Shown: one piece after another, positions 21,601-31,777 of the stretch
How the letters are laid out: every line of letters begins with the position of its first letter
Position numbering within the stretch: position 1 is the first letter of the stretch
Assembly (NCBI GenBank): GCA_019916065.1
Contig: CM034242.1
Location: 45,196,626-45,260,625, forward strand
DNA: 64,000 bases
Direction of reading: 5' to 3'
Source: Vitellaria paradoxa
Lineage: Eukaryota > Streptophyta > Magnoliopsida > Ericales > Sapotaceae
The notes under the pieces: generated by a model
The model's input: the letters and a program-made list of their open reading frames with translations, nothing else
Databases searched by the model: none
Told to the model about the DNA's origin: nothing
Program-made: the position numbers and the translations under genes

Positions 21601-24486
21601 AAACTGGCTGCTTATCAGCATATTTAATGTCCTTTGAAACCTGAATGTTATAAGCACTTAAGAATAATAATCAATATCATACCAAAAATAAATCTGATCA
21701 ATCGTTAGTCTTCAGAATTCAACGGAGATGATAGGAAAGAGAGAAGTGATAGAAAAATGTTAAAAAACCCCATTAAAGAATAAAGCAACACACATCATAT
21801 TGAAAAAGCATCCAAGTAAACAAGTAGCATCTTGATTTGGAAACTCCTAGGCAAAAGATCTGATCTAAGCACATGTTTCCTGAACAATGCTCTTTAGAAC
21901 TCACTGTTAGGTTATAACTTGAAATGATATATGAGATGAAAAGCTCAAAGCTGACAGAAACCAAACTCATTAGAAGACAAAAATAAGAGTCAGATTTATT
22001 TATTTGGGGGAAAGGAGGAAGGGAAAATAGAAACAACATTTTAATGAAGAAAAAAAAACAACATTCTATATATGTCAAAGAAGGGGTTGGGATGGTAGAG
22101 ACAGAGGGAGACTAATTGTTTACTTGCAAAAGAACTTAATCAAAGGAACCATAAAAGCACATATCAACAGAAAACTGGTAGGTAAACATCCACCGAAATC
22201 ATCAGAATAACTCTGTATGATACCCACAACAGTCTTATGTATAGAAGAAGATTGCTATTTTTTTTTTTTTTTTTGAGACGTACACATATGCCTAGAGAAA
22301 TGTGCAACTTGTCATATGCATTCTACAGAGGAAGAATCTTGAAGCAACGCAAAACAAAGATATTTGAAACATACCTTAAATGAACCAAAAGTTACTCCCT
22401 TCTTGCGGTTTGTCAATTGTGCCATCATGACTTTGTCATACGCCTTCTCTAACTGGAAATAATATGTTCATTAAATAACAAATAGCCAAAGCAATAACAT
22501 ATATGCATTTTCAAAAATATCAAACATTAGAAACAGGATGATATCATTAGAATGTTAAAGAGAGAGAGAGAGAGAGAGAAGAGAAGGAAACAGTAACATA
22601 CTTGGGCAGCAGTTGCTTCATCACCCCTCCTCTCTGCATCCTTGCGTTTTCTATTATATGCTGTCTTGATCGCATCGAATCCTTCAATGGGGCTAACACC
22701 AAGCACCTAAAAATAAATAAAATAAAAATAAAAAAACCATTAGAAACAGGAGAAATAGAGAGGAAGCAAAGGAGCTCGGGTAACCAATCAACAAGAAATG
22801 ATAAACAGCTCCTGCTTTAGTTAATTTTCAATTCAATTTCAGGGTTCTGAACAGGAACTAGCTAAAACTACCTGATAGGGGTTAAAGTCACCATCTGAAC
22901 TTGAACTTCCTGCAGCCGATGAAGCAGCATAAACCACCAATTTATTCTCTGGAAATGTTCTATAAAACCTGACACATTCAATATTATAGTGCTGTAACTA
23001 ACTGATGATGGATCAAACAAGAAAAACTAACGGAAGGACATTCCTTTCAAACTTAATTACCTAAAGAAAGCTCAGACTAGAACTGTCATTCTTGCTACAC
23101 ATGTTTATGACCAAAAAGAGTAGATCTATGCCATGCCAAACTTGAAAATGCTAAGTATCACAAGTTAAAGATGATAAGGTCAATGCTCAAAAGTCTCCCT
23201 CAACTTGAAAATTCAATGAGATATGGCCTTCGCTTGTTGCCAATATGGAAAAGCACATCAGTTATTACACGTGGAGTCAAAATAAAAACCAAGGTATATT
23301 GGAGCTCATCCACTCTGACATAATTGGACAAGTAAAGCAAGCATCCATTAGCGGGTATTGGTACATGGTGACCTCTATCCCTAACTTCTGAAGGTATGTT
23401 TGAATATACTCTGTGAAAGAGATATCTAACACATTACAAAGTCCAAAAAGTTCAAAGGAAAGGTTGAAAGTGATTTTTTTATGTTTAGACACAGCTTGGA
23501 CATGCTGCAGATTCGTTCTAGACACGCCACGAACTTGTCCTGGACACATGTCGGACTCGCCTTAAAAAAATTAATTTTTTTTTTATAATCATTTTGTTAA
23601 CTTTTAACGCATAGAATATATTTTATTGTCATTTTTTATGTGATGTAATCATTATGTATCCAAGACGTATAAAAAAATACAAATATATACATTTTCTCCG
23701 AGTATCCGTCATGTCCTGTCTTCCATTTTTTCAAAAATCACTAAGTTCACACATCCGTGTCGCGTTATTTCCGGCCTCAAGTTCTTAGGCAACGACAAAC
23801 AGGACTCAGCAATGCAAAGTATAAAGCACGTGCATATATTCATTGGCAAAATGCTAATTTTCAAGTGGGAGATCAATCAGCCAATGCTATCCTTCATTAA
23901 CCACTCATAAGGAATTCCTGTTCTAATTAATAAATTCCATTCCTAAGTAAAAAAAAATGCAATGTTAATTGAAAGAATAACGGTGTTTTCCACACACCCA
24001 AGTCTTTGGTGCGAAGTGTTGTCTTCCAAATGTACTAATTCCACATCAATTAATAAAGTTCTAGTTTTGCATTCAAGTGCTCCAATTCTTCTTTCTATCT
24101 CATCTCAACACATTACACTGAGACAGAAAACCTCGAAACTAAGACAGAAATGTCAACCTTAGATGCAAAGTAAACTGAGGAAAAATGGAAAAGAAAAGAA
24201 AAACCCCAAAAAAAAAAAAATTTGAAATGTATGTTTTATGCTGTTTTCAGCCGCCCTAAAATCTAAAAAGCATCGACTCAGCTAGTAGAAACATGTACGA
24301 ACCAGAAAGTGCGAATTCTAACAATCAAAGATAATAACTTTCTATTCCCATCATTCCAGCATTTAAAGGGGAAATTTACCTGGCAACGGATGAGGGGAAG
24401 TTGGAAACAGGACGTTTGAGAACGAAATTTTTCCGAGTGAACTGCGAGCTGGGACATTGAAGGACGGTTGATAGAGCCGAAGCCAT
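11902..24486 (-). CDS. CPP1: Chloroplast J-like membrane protein, CPP1/CDF1 type
   Basis: CPP1 (cell growth defect factor 1) is a plastid membrane protein with a DnaJ-like domain that stabilises protochlorophyllide oxidoreductase (family knowledge). Minus-strand exons: 24486-24380, 22968-22872, 22706-22602, 22452-22375, 21640-21585, 16065-16008, 14911-14786, 14642-14547, 12591-12520 and 11964-11902. Every join is GT-AG and in frame, giving 285 aa. The N-terminus is Ser/basic-rich (MASALSTVLQC), fitting a transit peptide. The J-like domain follows from about residue 64 (NPYQVLGVSPIEGFDAIK, KRKDAERRGDEATAAQLEKA) without an HPD motif. After VSKDIKYADKQPVLPWGPR come three to four membrane segments (SAVFTAWIFF, LQFLAFVFVYRIF, LLRSLALVFGCIAVSSL, and a C-terminal one ending MASFYR). 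Intron 5 is 5.5 kb because of an antisense LTR element; intron 8 has a solo LTR. It lies head-to-head with a tRNA gene. Confidence 0.92.
12110..12262 (-). repeat. LTR-retroelement fragment with PBS-like motif
   Basis: Read on the minus strand this has GTGACTTAACATGGTATTAGAGC, close to an LTR end followed by the tRNA-iMet primer site (TGGTATCAGAGC), near a second common LTR phrase (CCTACGTCGGCCCATGAG). No second LTR or coding part is seen. It is inside CPP1-like intron 9. Confidence 0.4.
12626..12660. repeat. Poly-A of 35 bp (poly-T upstream of exon 9 acceptor)
   Basis: Uninterrupted A run on the plus strand. For the CPP1-like transcript it is a T run 35-70 nt before the exon 9 acceptor at 12592-12593. 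It could act as part of the pyrimidine tract and should be length-variable. Confidence 0.8.
13260..13614 (+). mobile_element. Solo LTR related to the gag-only element, TSD CTTTG
   Basis: Begins TGATGAGGACATCAT, identical over 15 bases to the LTR at 17353, and ends ..CACATCA, like that LTR's CGCATCA. CTTTG flanks it on both sides (13255-13259 and 13615-13619). The interior shares the ATTGATTGG..GTTTTCTTTCT and CT-rich layout of the other LTR but is clearly diverged. It is 355 bp with no internal region, so probably a solo LTR left by recombination. It lies in CPP1-like intron 8, antisense to that gene. Confidence 0.75.
13620..14546. other. CPP1-like intron 8, remainder
   Basis: No recognised gene or repeat. 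Open frames of 60-70 codons here show no family resemblance. Confidence 0.5.
16670..17352 (-). pseudogene. LINE relic, C-terminal part (left of LTR element)
   Basis: On the minus strand, about 17270-17160 reads CTVCKEVS, a TGA stop, then LFDHLFLHWPLAFTLWGK, all in one frame. This is the zf-RVT ending (CxxC...DHLFLHC...LW) of plant LINE ORF2. Towards 16680 a phrase like GGGTCACC beside CCCAAATTAGTTTGGG resembles LINE/RTE 3' ends. The relic continues on the other side of the LTR element at 20614. It lies in CPP1-like intron 5, in the same orientation as the gene. Confidence 0.55.
17348..17352 (+). repeat. Target-site duplication CTTTT, left copy
   Basis: CTTTT immediately precedes the 5' LTR. 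The same five bases follow the 3' LTR at 20609-20613, as expected for retroviral-type integration. Confidence 0.85.
17353..17732 (+). repeat. 5' LTR of gag-only element
   Basis: Starts TGATGAGG and ends CGCATCA (TG...CA). It has a TATA-like TTCTATTTAAACCCTAA about 200 bases in, then a T/C-rich R-U5-like stretch. Same length as the 3' copy, with one visible difference. Confidence 0.9.
17736..17747 (+). other. Primer-binding site, tRNA-iMet type
   Basis: TGGTATCAGAGC, the usual plant LTR-element site complementary to the 3' end of initiator methionine tRNA, three bases after the 5' LTR. Confidence 0.85.
17748..18565 (+). other. GC-rich leader of the gag-only element
   Basis: Contains (CCG)n, ACGCGTACGCGT and repeated TCCGGCGA-like units at about 17815-18120, far more GC-rich than the surroundings, then two poly-A runs before gag. 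An open frame of 182 codons crosses the LTR boundary and looks like a by-product of the repeat composition. Packaging or structural RNA signals are possible but unproven. Confidence 0.5.
18566..19750 (+). pseudogene. Retrotransposon gag-like frame with one in-frame stop
   Basis: Capsid-forming Gag protein of the element. The first part (18566-18889, 108 aa) and the second (from 18893; its next ATG is 18902) are in one frame, separated by a single TAG at 18890-18892. The retrotrans_gag core is clear: YFGGTIDPPEFLDWVDDIE, LAKTRLTNYAREYW, LMKQILSDRFVP, then DSSVDDYFDQFKTLRK and CAISRFVLGLRPCIREV, a Gypsy-type Gag pattern. The part after about 19140 (Ser/Pro-rich, then hydrophobic) matches nothing I recognise, and no CCHC zinc knuckle is seen. 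Further frames at 19760-20158 are unassigned. The stop may be recent, or Gag may be supplied in trans. Confidence 0.75.
20229..20608 (+). repeat. 3' LTR of gag-only element
   Basis: Near-identical to 17353-17732. Preceded by GTCCGGGAGAGT (short polypurine tract) and followed by the CTTTT target duplication at 20609-20613. Confidence 0.9.
20614..21200 (-). pseudogene. LINE relic, ORF2 part (right of LTR element)
   Basis: On the minus strand, about 21170-20850 reads FPINWRKVCVRGLW, then LWHLVVKSKYDSWNNGWDS, and after shifts FHFPDFVCYPTS. This order (WRKV..LW..VV..KY....GW, then FPDF) is the region between reverse transcriptase and zf-RVT in plant LINE ORF2. It is interrupted by stops and frameshifts. 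Its continuation is at 16670-17352, so the LTR element inserted into this copy. Confidence 0.5.
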
Positions 24487-24603
24487 CGCCTTCACCCCCT
24501 CTCTCTCAATCTCTCTGCGAATTCCAAGCTGTAAAATGGAGGGTTTGTTAGGCATTTAGAAATCTTATTCTTTAGATTAGATAGAAACCGCCAATGTTCA
24601 ATT

Positions 24604-24676
24604 GTTCGCGTGGCCTAATGGATAAGGCGCTCGCCTCCGGAGCGGGAGATTGTGGGTTCGAGTCCCACCGTGAACG
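24604..24676 (+). tRNA. tRNA-Arg (anticodon CCG)
   Basis: Folds as a full 73-nt cloverleaf. Acceptor GTTCGCG pairs with CGTGAAC (one G-T). The D arm is GCCT...AGGC. The anticodon stem CTCGC/GCGGG encloses a loop with CCG at 24637-24639, which reads CGG (Arg). The T arm is GTGGG-TTCGAGT-CCCAC, with discriminator G at 24676. Box A (TGGCCTAATGG) and box B (GGTTCGAGTCC) are intact. No intron; CCA is not encoded. Confidence 0.96.
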
Positions 24677-24687
24677 ACATTAATAAA

Positions 24688-24694
24688 TTTTTTT
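24688..24694 (+). terminator. Pol III terminator of tRNA-Arg
   Basis: Seven T residues, 12 bases after the tRNA 3' end: the usual RNA polymerase III stop. Confidence 0.8.
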
Positions 24695-24750
24695 GAAATT
24701 AATTAATGAATTAATAAATATGATATTACTTTTAAATTCTTTAATCGTTA

Positions 24751-25089
24751 GAGCTTATTTGGTTTGTTTTTATATTTTATATTTTCTGTCTTTGATTTTC
24801 ATTTTCTGCTTTGAATATATTTTTCATTTTGTATTTTCGAAAACAAAAGAAACAGGTCAAAACTCATTTGGTTACTTGTATTTTCAAAATTTATTTTCGA
24901 AAACAAAAAATAACATTTTACACATAAAATGAAAAATGATAAAATGTAGTTTTGAGAGTTTTTAACAAAAAATGAAAAAAATCTCCAAATATGAAAAATA
25001 AAGTATTTTTTATTTCCTCATTTTGAGATTTTTAACACATAAAATAAAAATAGAAAACAGAAAATAGAAAATTAAACCAAATGTCACCC
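24751..25089. mobile_element. MITE, family E
   Basis: Imperfect inverted ends (GAGCTTATTTGGTTTG left; GGGTGACATTTGGTTT reversed right). The interior resembles the MITE at 532-869 (CATTTGGTTACTTGTATTTTC). A TSD is not clear: TTA on the left, TAT on the right. Confidence 0.5.
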
Positions 25090-26587
25090 TATTTTTTTAA
25101 GTTTAAATCTTTATTTAGTTTCCTAAAATTGTATGACATCTCATAATATATATGGAGAAGAAGTCTTTAATAAATGTAAAAATATTTTAAAATTTTACTG
25201 AAAATTATATACTTCTCAAAAAGAATAGATATATGATTTACCTCTCTTTTAAATTTTACTCTCACAATAGAGTTTAAGAAATTAAAAAAAAAAAATAAAA
25301 AAGGACTTGTGCGATAGGGAATTGAAGATATATAAAGCGCTCGAGTTTGTAACATTTGTTTAGATTTTATTTATTTATTTATTTAAAGTTATTAATTATT
25401 AATAAATAAATTATTTCTAAACAAAAACTGAAAACCCTTTACTTACATATATTAATTATTATTACAATTATTTTTGTAATTATGCAGCTATTACTGTCCA
25501 CTGAAAACTTGATTAAAATTGTACAAACTAAATTTGAAAAATATGATAAAGTGTAGCACTCACAATTGTGCCTAACAAAAAAATTATTTAATATAACGAT
25601 TGTTAACAAATGACCTCTTCGTTCCATTATGGTTCAAACATTTGGCACAAATCATGTTTATATATATTTAAAACTAACTATTATAAATTAAGACTGGCAT
25701 ATATGATCATGTGATAGTCAAAATTTTTTAAATGTGGCTTCAAAAAGGAAAAAAAAAAAAATTGATTTTGAAGTTTATAAAAATTGTATTTGTTCTCAAT
25801 CTATCAAGTTAATTATAAAAAAATCATCACTGAAAAAATAAATTTACAAATTAAGTTGATTAATTAATTAGAAATGAATAAGATTTTACTTAAAAGTTTT
25901 AAGACTATTTATGCAATCAATGATTGGTGTGTGTTTGGATTATCAAATTTGATTAAAAATCTCTAATTTTCTTTAATTTTTTTAATTTTATCCACACCAC
26001 ACCAAAAGTCGGATTTTCAACTTTTTTTTTTTACTGTTTTCAATTCTTACCAAAGTTTTCTCAACTTTTACTAATTTTTCTTAATTTTTTTATATTCTTT
26101 CAACTTTTTTCATAATTTTCGAACAACGCATTAAATATCTAATAAGTTAAAATTTGTTTATTTTTTCTAAACAAAATTTTGACTCTCCGAACAGACTCTT
26201 AGCTGGGACTTCGGGTAGCCACCTCTACTCTACAATACTTAAAGGACTGCCTTGCTTCATCTCAAGAAGGTTTTGACAAAATGATCAGCACCTATTACTA
26301 CTAGCTTCTTCTTTTCGAATAATCTTCCCAGGAGCACGAGCTTGAAATTTTTTAGGCAAAGTTCATAATTCCACATTATCAAACCTGACACGGTAATAGT
26401 AATACTAATCAATAAGGAATGGATTCACCTCAGATCCAGCAAAACCAAAATTCTCACCTTATGATCATTTATTTAGTCTTATTACATTGTTGATCAAGTC
26501 TGTCTCTGCCCTTAGTAGGACTTGTTATTACATATATATGTCTCACTCACACAAAACATATATATATATATATATATATGATCTATC
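25090..26587. other. Intergenic, 3' of the 11S globulin gene
   Basis: AT-rich DNA without a recognisable gene. A MITE-like unit spans about 25926-26198 (ends GGTGTGTGTTTGGATTATC and, reversed, GAGTCTGTTCGGAGAGTC). An (AT)n tract precedes the globulin stop at about 26560-26579. Confidence 0.5.
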
Positions 26588-29572
26588 TTACGCAGCTAGA
26601 TTGATTGCAGCCCAAGCAGAAGTCCTCCCACGGGGCTGGGACCTAGGCCTCGACGTGGGACTGAGGATGGTGACCTCTTGTCTATTATTCTTCAACTTCC
26701 TTGCTTCCTCCCTAGGAATTCGGTATGCATTGACTAAAACGTCCTCGGGGATTGCTCTGAGAACCGACGTCCCTCCGGCAAGAGGGCTGGTCTTTGCAAA
26801 GTCATTGGTCTTGAATGCGACCCATTCCAAGCCTTGGTCCCCGGCTTGCTTCATCACTGCAAAGTTTTGTGGGACTATCAGCACTTGACCCTGCCTTACT
26901 TTTCCATCATAGGCTGGCCTGTTGGAGTCTCCAACAATCTGAACACGTCCATTTCCCTTTGTAATGTAGATTATGCTGTGCGCATTTATGTTCCAGTGAG
27001 GTGCTATCATAGCATTCTGCATAAAAAATAAAAATAAATAAATAAATAAATAAAAGAGGAAGAGAGACATTAATTACTAATGTTAACTACATATGGTTCC
27101 GGTGCTCAGATTAGCCATTAAGTGTTAATAAATATATGTCACGCAACAATATTTCTTATTTTAATAGAATTGTATATGAAAAAAGTGCGAAACATTATTA
27201 AAGGACTATTGAGAAGTCTAATTTTTAGTAAATTTTTATATTTTTTATCAAAAGTTAGTAGTTGAAATTTTTAGTATGTTTAATAAAATAAGTAATAGTT
27301 TTTTTTGTAACTTTTAATAATTTTTTAGTATTTAATAAAATTTTTAATAATTTTTCATATGTTTGATAAAAATTTTAATAACTTTTTGATTAAATAAGTT
27401 ACTATAACTAAGTAAAAAAGTAACAAAAAATGTTATTTTATCAAACACTCAATAACCAAAAATTGATTATTTTCCACTAAAAATTTGTCTACCAACAGGT
27501 GCTTTCATGACATATTTTCGTTGGAATTCAGTGAATGCTCTGAGTCACCCGTTAACAAATGTACTAAAATATTATTACAAATTATGGTCACGTTTGAAGT
27601 AAAAAAAAATAAGATAAATTAAAATAAAATGTGATTTGGAGTTAATTTTAACGCCTTTTTTTCTGACTGAAAAGTAGTAAACTATGAGAATGATTTTCTA
27701 ATTCCGTTCTCACATATTCAAAAAAATTTATAAAAAATAATGATAATGGTACTCGTTAAAAAGTTTTCGACACAAAAAATATGATTATATAAAAAATTTA
27801 CATATTCGATTAATCTATTTTCAAATTTTTTATTTTTTTAACGAAATATTAGAATTTTTTAAAATTAGTACTGGTAGGAAAATGAAAGATATAAGAGTTA
27901 TTAGAAATTTATAGTTATTTTTAGAGTTTTTTTAGAGATGCCAAACCGACTCCATATCACATACCTTATAAAGGACTCCTCTCTCGGCACTCAATTGCAA
28001 GTCGCTTAGAATTGGAAGGGCGTGACTGTTGAGGGTGCTGATACGTCCGCCCCGAGCTGTGTACACATCTGACCTTTCTGGGTCATCGATATTCTCCTTA
28101 ATCCTCCTCGTGCAAATCGATTCCTCCAATCCGTTGCCCGTATACGGCCCTCTTTCTCTCTGTTCCTCCTCCTCTAGCGATGGACTAATGACTCGAAACT
28201 CCTTCTCAACTCTCACGATGGATCCTCTTTTATCATTCTCCCCCTGTAGGTTTCTAGCAGCCTCCGGGTTGATACCGAAAGCCTCTGCCAAAACGTCGAG
28301 ATCAAAACCTTGGAAAATATTGACTCTGTGTTCTCTTTCTTGCCCATGCTGACCTCCAATAGATTGCGCATGCTGTTGTGGGTTCCCTGCAAGGAAGAAT
28401 TTCTAGTACAGAAAGAAAAAAAAAAAAGATTAATAATTGTGAGCTCTTGGGTTTTACACGAAAAATATTATACTTGTTGGTACGTACTATTGTAGGGCTA
28501 TATATATCTCTGTGTGTGTGTGTGTGTGTGATGGCTTCTTAAGTATCTTACCCTAAGATTCTGATCAAGTTGGTTTTCATGGTTGCTAATGTCATGTAAA
28601 ATAAGCAGGGCAAGTTGGTCATTTCCATGGTTGTAAGCCCAGTGGGCCACACCGGCACGGACGGCGATAACATCTCCTTGACTGATGTATTGGATCTTCT
28701 GGTGCTGGTCCCTGTACCTCTCAGATTGTCTTTCACCTTCTTGTTGAGATTGTTGGACTGATTGGTAGGTTTCTGGGCACCCCGGATATGTCGTCCCCAT
28801 GATGCCCCGTCCTATTATATGTATATATATATATACACCCAAAAAAAACGAATAAAATAATATATACATATATATTGACAATACTAAAAATAATTCCATG
28901 TAAAAAAGGAGTCAAGGACTATAATAATTTATAAGCGTTGAACATCTCTCTTTTTGTCATGACACATTTTAAAACTATGCACGAGAGGATTTACTGGAGA
29001 ATGTATAAAACAAACATCTTATAATAAAATTAATAAAATTATGAGGGTGTTTGAAATAATAAAAAGTGAGAAAAAATGAAATAAAGTGGAAAAAATTGTG
29101 AGTTCGTAATACGTGCAGTAAAATAAATGTAATAGAAATTTTTAAAAATTTTTAAAATTTATTTTTTATTTTTTTAGATGCCAAACGGAAACTATACGTG
29201 CAGATTAAAATGAATCGTTATCATCACATATACGCACAAATAGAATAATCTACCTCGGAGGACATAGGCTAGCATGGGAACATTCTGGTACATCGGCAAA
29301 ACGAGGCCTCTTGGCTCGATAAGGTGACGAGTCACGGCCACTCCGGCGCACTGCATGGGATCACTATTAGGGTCCCAAACTTCAGTGACGCCGGCCTCGT
29401 GCTGGATTTGCCGACCCGGTTCGAGAGGATTCAGATTCTTGATCCGACACTCATCTTGTTGATGATACTGCACTCTACCTGCAGCACCTTGCCTAGAAGA
29501 AGCTAGACAACCATTGAAAAGAACAACGAGGAAAAGGCTAGGGATGAGCAGAGAAATATTAGAGCCTGCCAT
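26588..29572 (-). CDS. 11S globulin (legumin-type) seed storage protein
   Basis: Seed storage protein of the bicupin family, made as a precursor, cut by asparaginyl endopeptidase and packed as hexamers in protein-storage vacuoles (family knowledge). Minus-strand exons 29572-29254, 28811-28552, 28402-27965 and 27016-26588 give 481 aa, the usual length and usual three-intron plan. Residues 1 to about 24 are a signal peptide (LLIPSLFLVVLFNGCLA). The first cupin holds DECRIKNLNPLEPGR, ending exon 1 at AYVLR. The conserved processing site NGLEESICT lies at N283-G284. The second cupin has HWNINAHSIIYITKGNGRVQ. Cysteines for the inter-chain bond are present (YPGCPE and SICT). The usual long Gln/Glu-rich insert of the acidic chain is short here. 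The start is the only ATG before the signal peptide; a TATA box lies 62-68 bp upstream. Confidence 0.95.
27586..27953. mobile_element. MITE in globulin intron 3, 9 nt from the donor site
   Basis: Ends GGTCACGTTTGAAGT and, reversed, GGAGTCGGTTTGGCATC. The interior matches the MITE at 41926-42325 over long stretches (TTCTCACRGATTCAAAAAA, ATGGTACTCGTT, TATGATTAT). Its right end is within about 10 bp of the exon 3 splice donor at 27963-27964. The gene still splices in frame on paper. Confidence 0.65.
29043..29190. mobile_element. Short MITE, family B, in globulin intron 1
   Basis: Ends GGGTGTTTGAAATAAT and, reversed, TTTCCGTTTGGCATC. The interior has GTGAGTTCGTAATACGTGCAG, the hallmark shared with copies at 37021, 37271, 38062 and 62485. 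TSD unclear. Confidence 0.5.
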
Positions 29573-29633
29573 GGATTCTCTGTTCTCTCTTAGAATGGTT
29601 TTTTGTGGGGATGTTGATATAGGAAGGGAGCCA

Positions 29634-29640
29634 ATTTATA
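29634..29640 (-). promoter_or_regulatory. TATA box of 11S globulin gene
   Basis: TATAAAT on the minus strand, within CCTATAAATTGG, 62-68 bp upstream of the ATG. Spacing suits a short 5' leader. The matching position in the broken copy (33557-33563) reads TGTAAAT. Confidence 0.75.
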
Positions 29641-29741
29641 GGAGGGGAAAACAGGGTTAGTGAATGGCGCGTGCGTGTGAGACAAGAGAGTGGGCGATTT
29701 GCATATCTATATTATTATTATATGTTCGTGTTGTCTACATC

Positions 29742-29917
29742 TGCATGGTTTCCTCGTCTTGCATGTTAGTTTGGATGGGAGCTTGTACGGGTTGCCACAT
29801 GTTGCTAATTTGTGACAGCTGTGGAGATGGACAAATGTGGGTTGTGAGAAGTAATTGACACGTCGATATTGGAATGATTTCCAGGTGACACATGTTCCGT
29901 TACATATTAATTGCATG
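29742..29917 (-). promoter_or_regulatory. Cluster of RY (CATGCA) elements
   Basis: Three CATGCA motifs on the minus strand at 29742-29747, 29760-29765 and 29912-29917, and an ACGT-core motif (GACACGTCG, about 29857-29865). RY elements are bound by B3 factors such as ABI3/FUS3 in seeds, so this fits embryo-specific control (established for this gene family). Confidence 0.7.
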
Positions 29918-30043
29918 GAAGATATCAATATTCCCATAATTTTTAGAAAAACTTCAAAAAAAAAAAAAAAAACTAATCGTGAAATAATTTCATTTTTATG
30001 ATTGCATTTTTTAAAATTTAAAATAAGTGAATTCTAAATATTT

Positions 30044-30046
<3 letters not shown>

Positions 30047-30132
<86 letters not shown>
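30047..30132. repeat. (CT)43 microsatellite
   Basis: Uninterrupted 86-bp CT tract about 0.5 kb upstream of the globulin start (GA on the gene strand). Such a long perfect tract is likely polymorphic. Confidence 0.95.
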
Positions 30133-30135
<3 letters not shown>

Positions 30136-30626
30136 GATAGAGTAAACTTAGTTGCATGTGGTTAATTCATAATTAATAGCACCTACACAATTTCACCCAT
30201 GCATAAGTATTTTAATGTGAAATTATAGTATTTTGATACAATTAGTTTTAAAATGAGCCATTATTTTGATTTGGAGACCTAAAAACATAAAATAAGTTTA
30301 TATATTCAACAAATAAGTAAAAAAAAATTATAATAAATTTATGAAATTTCGGAATAAGGAGCTTGATTCACATAACTCATGCTAATATGAGAAAGTGCGT
30401 CAACGACGTACCAAATAATATGAAAATAAATAATTAGAGCTTGTGAAAAGAAGAGAGAGTATAAGAATGATTACAAAATTAATACTCGTTAGAAAATAAA
30501 AAAAAAAATAAAATCTTTACTGATCACTTTTTCCTTGACCAAATTCAATTTTGATTTCTAAAATTGGTCTCTTTTACAATTAGCACCTTGCATTTGCATT
30601 CACAAATAAATATAAAGAAATCAAAG

Positions 30627-30833
30627 GTTTTTTTTGGCAACGGGAAAAATCACCCAGCGGCTTTACCCACTAACCTACAAACCCTCGGAGAACTAGCGCA
30701 GCAACCCATCGCCACGGCCCTCCACTTAAATCCTGGTCGCTCCAGGTGAGAATCGAACTTACGACCTGAGTATATCACTCAAACCTTAAGCTTGATTCCC
30801 GTTCCACTGGACCAACCAGAAGTAAATTAAAAA
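30627..30833 (-). mobile_element. tRNA-derived SINE
   Basis: On the minus strand, box A (TGGTCCAGTGG, 30804-30814) and box B (GTTCGATTCTC, 30748-30758) are spaced as in a tRNA promoter. An unrelated body and a short A-run at the 3' end follow. AAATCAAAG flanks the unit (30618-30626 and 30834-30842). About 14 AT-rich bases lie between the right duplication and the tRNA-like head, so the 5' edge is uncertain. Confidence 0.65.
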
Positions 30834-31218
30834 AAATCAAAGTTATTTGATTTAAAATGGAAGAACACAAAATATAGTTTATCATATGGGGCTCTTGACT
30901 CCTTGAATCATTACGTACAACGTATTCCACGTATTGATTTATGTTTAGTGATATAACATTACAAAAATGCCATAGATACTGTGGTTTTTCATCTTACTTA
31001 AAACGTGATCACCTTGGTAATGTGGGGTCAGGACCTTCCAATAGAGGAACATATTATCTGCAACGAATTCTCAATCCATTGACATTCCATTTGAAATGAC
31101 GAATTTTATAAAATTTAATTTCATTTAATGAGAATTAATTCTTATTAATTTTTATATTTATAATTAAAATAAAATTTTATGAATTAAATTTAATTTTATT
31201 TCATGACTTAAATTTTGA

Positions 31219-31219
31219 G

Positions 31220-31268
<49 letters not shown>
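31219..31268. repeat. (AT)n microsatellite
   Basis: Perfect TA/AT tract of about 50 bp in intergenic DNA. A second, about 26 bp, is at 31692-31717. Confidence 0.9.
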
Positions 31269-31272
<4 letters not shown>

Positions 31273-31777
31273 GAAATCTATTCTAAAACGATAGAATTTG
31301 TTAAAAATTCATTATTTTCTTAAGTCACATAAGTAAATAAATAAATTTATCTTCATTTATCACATTTATCATTTTTTTCTATTAAATTGTTAAATTTAAA
31401 ATTTCTCTTAAATCAAATCAATTTAATTCTTTAATTTGAAATGTGTTTGATATACAAAATTTTATTTATCAAATAAAATAAAATAAATTATTTATTTTCA
31501 AATTAAATCAATTCTAAGAAAGTAATGTTTGCAAACGAAGTGTGAAAGAATTTTTGCCTATTAATTTCTTCCAAAATTTCCCTTGACCAGATGGAAATAA
31601 AAATATCCTAGGTAAGTATGCTACATAGCCAGGGTAAAACCAAATGCACGAAAGAGAAGTAAATTATTAAGGAACGGTACGATCATAATACATATATATA
31701 TATATATATATATATATCTTGATCTGACACAACCAAAATTTACACAGTACCATTTATTTTATCTTATTACATTATTA

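Noticed and set aside
23460..23760. Possible transposon with repeated GACAC / CCGTGTCG motifs
   Set aside because: Motif flavour only; borders could not be found.
26487..26888. Plus-strand 133-codon frame
   Set aside because: Antisense shadow of 11S globulin exon 4.
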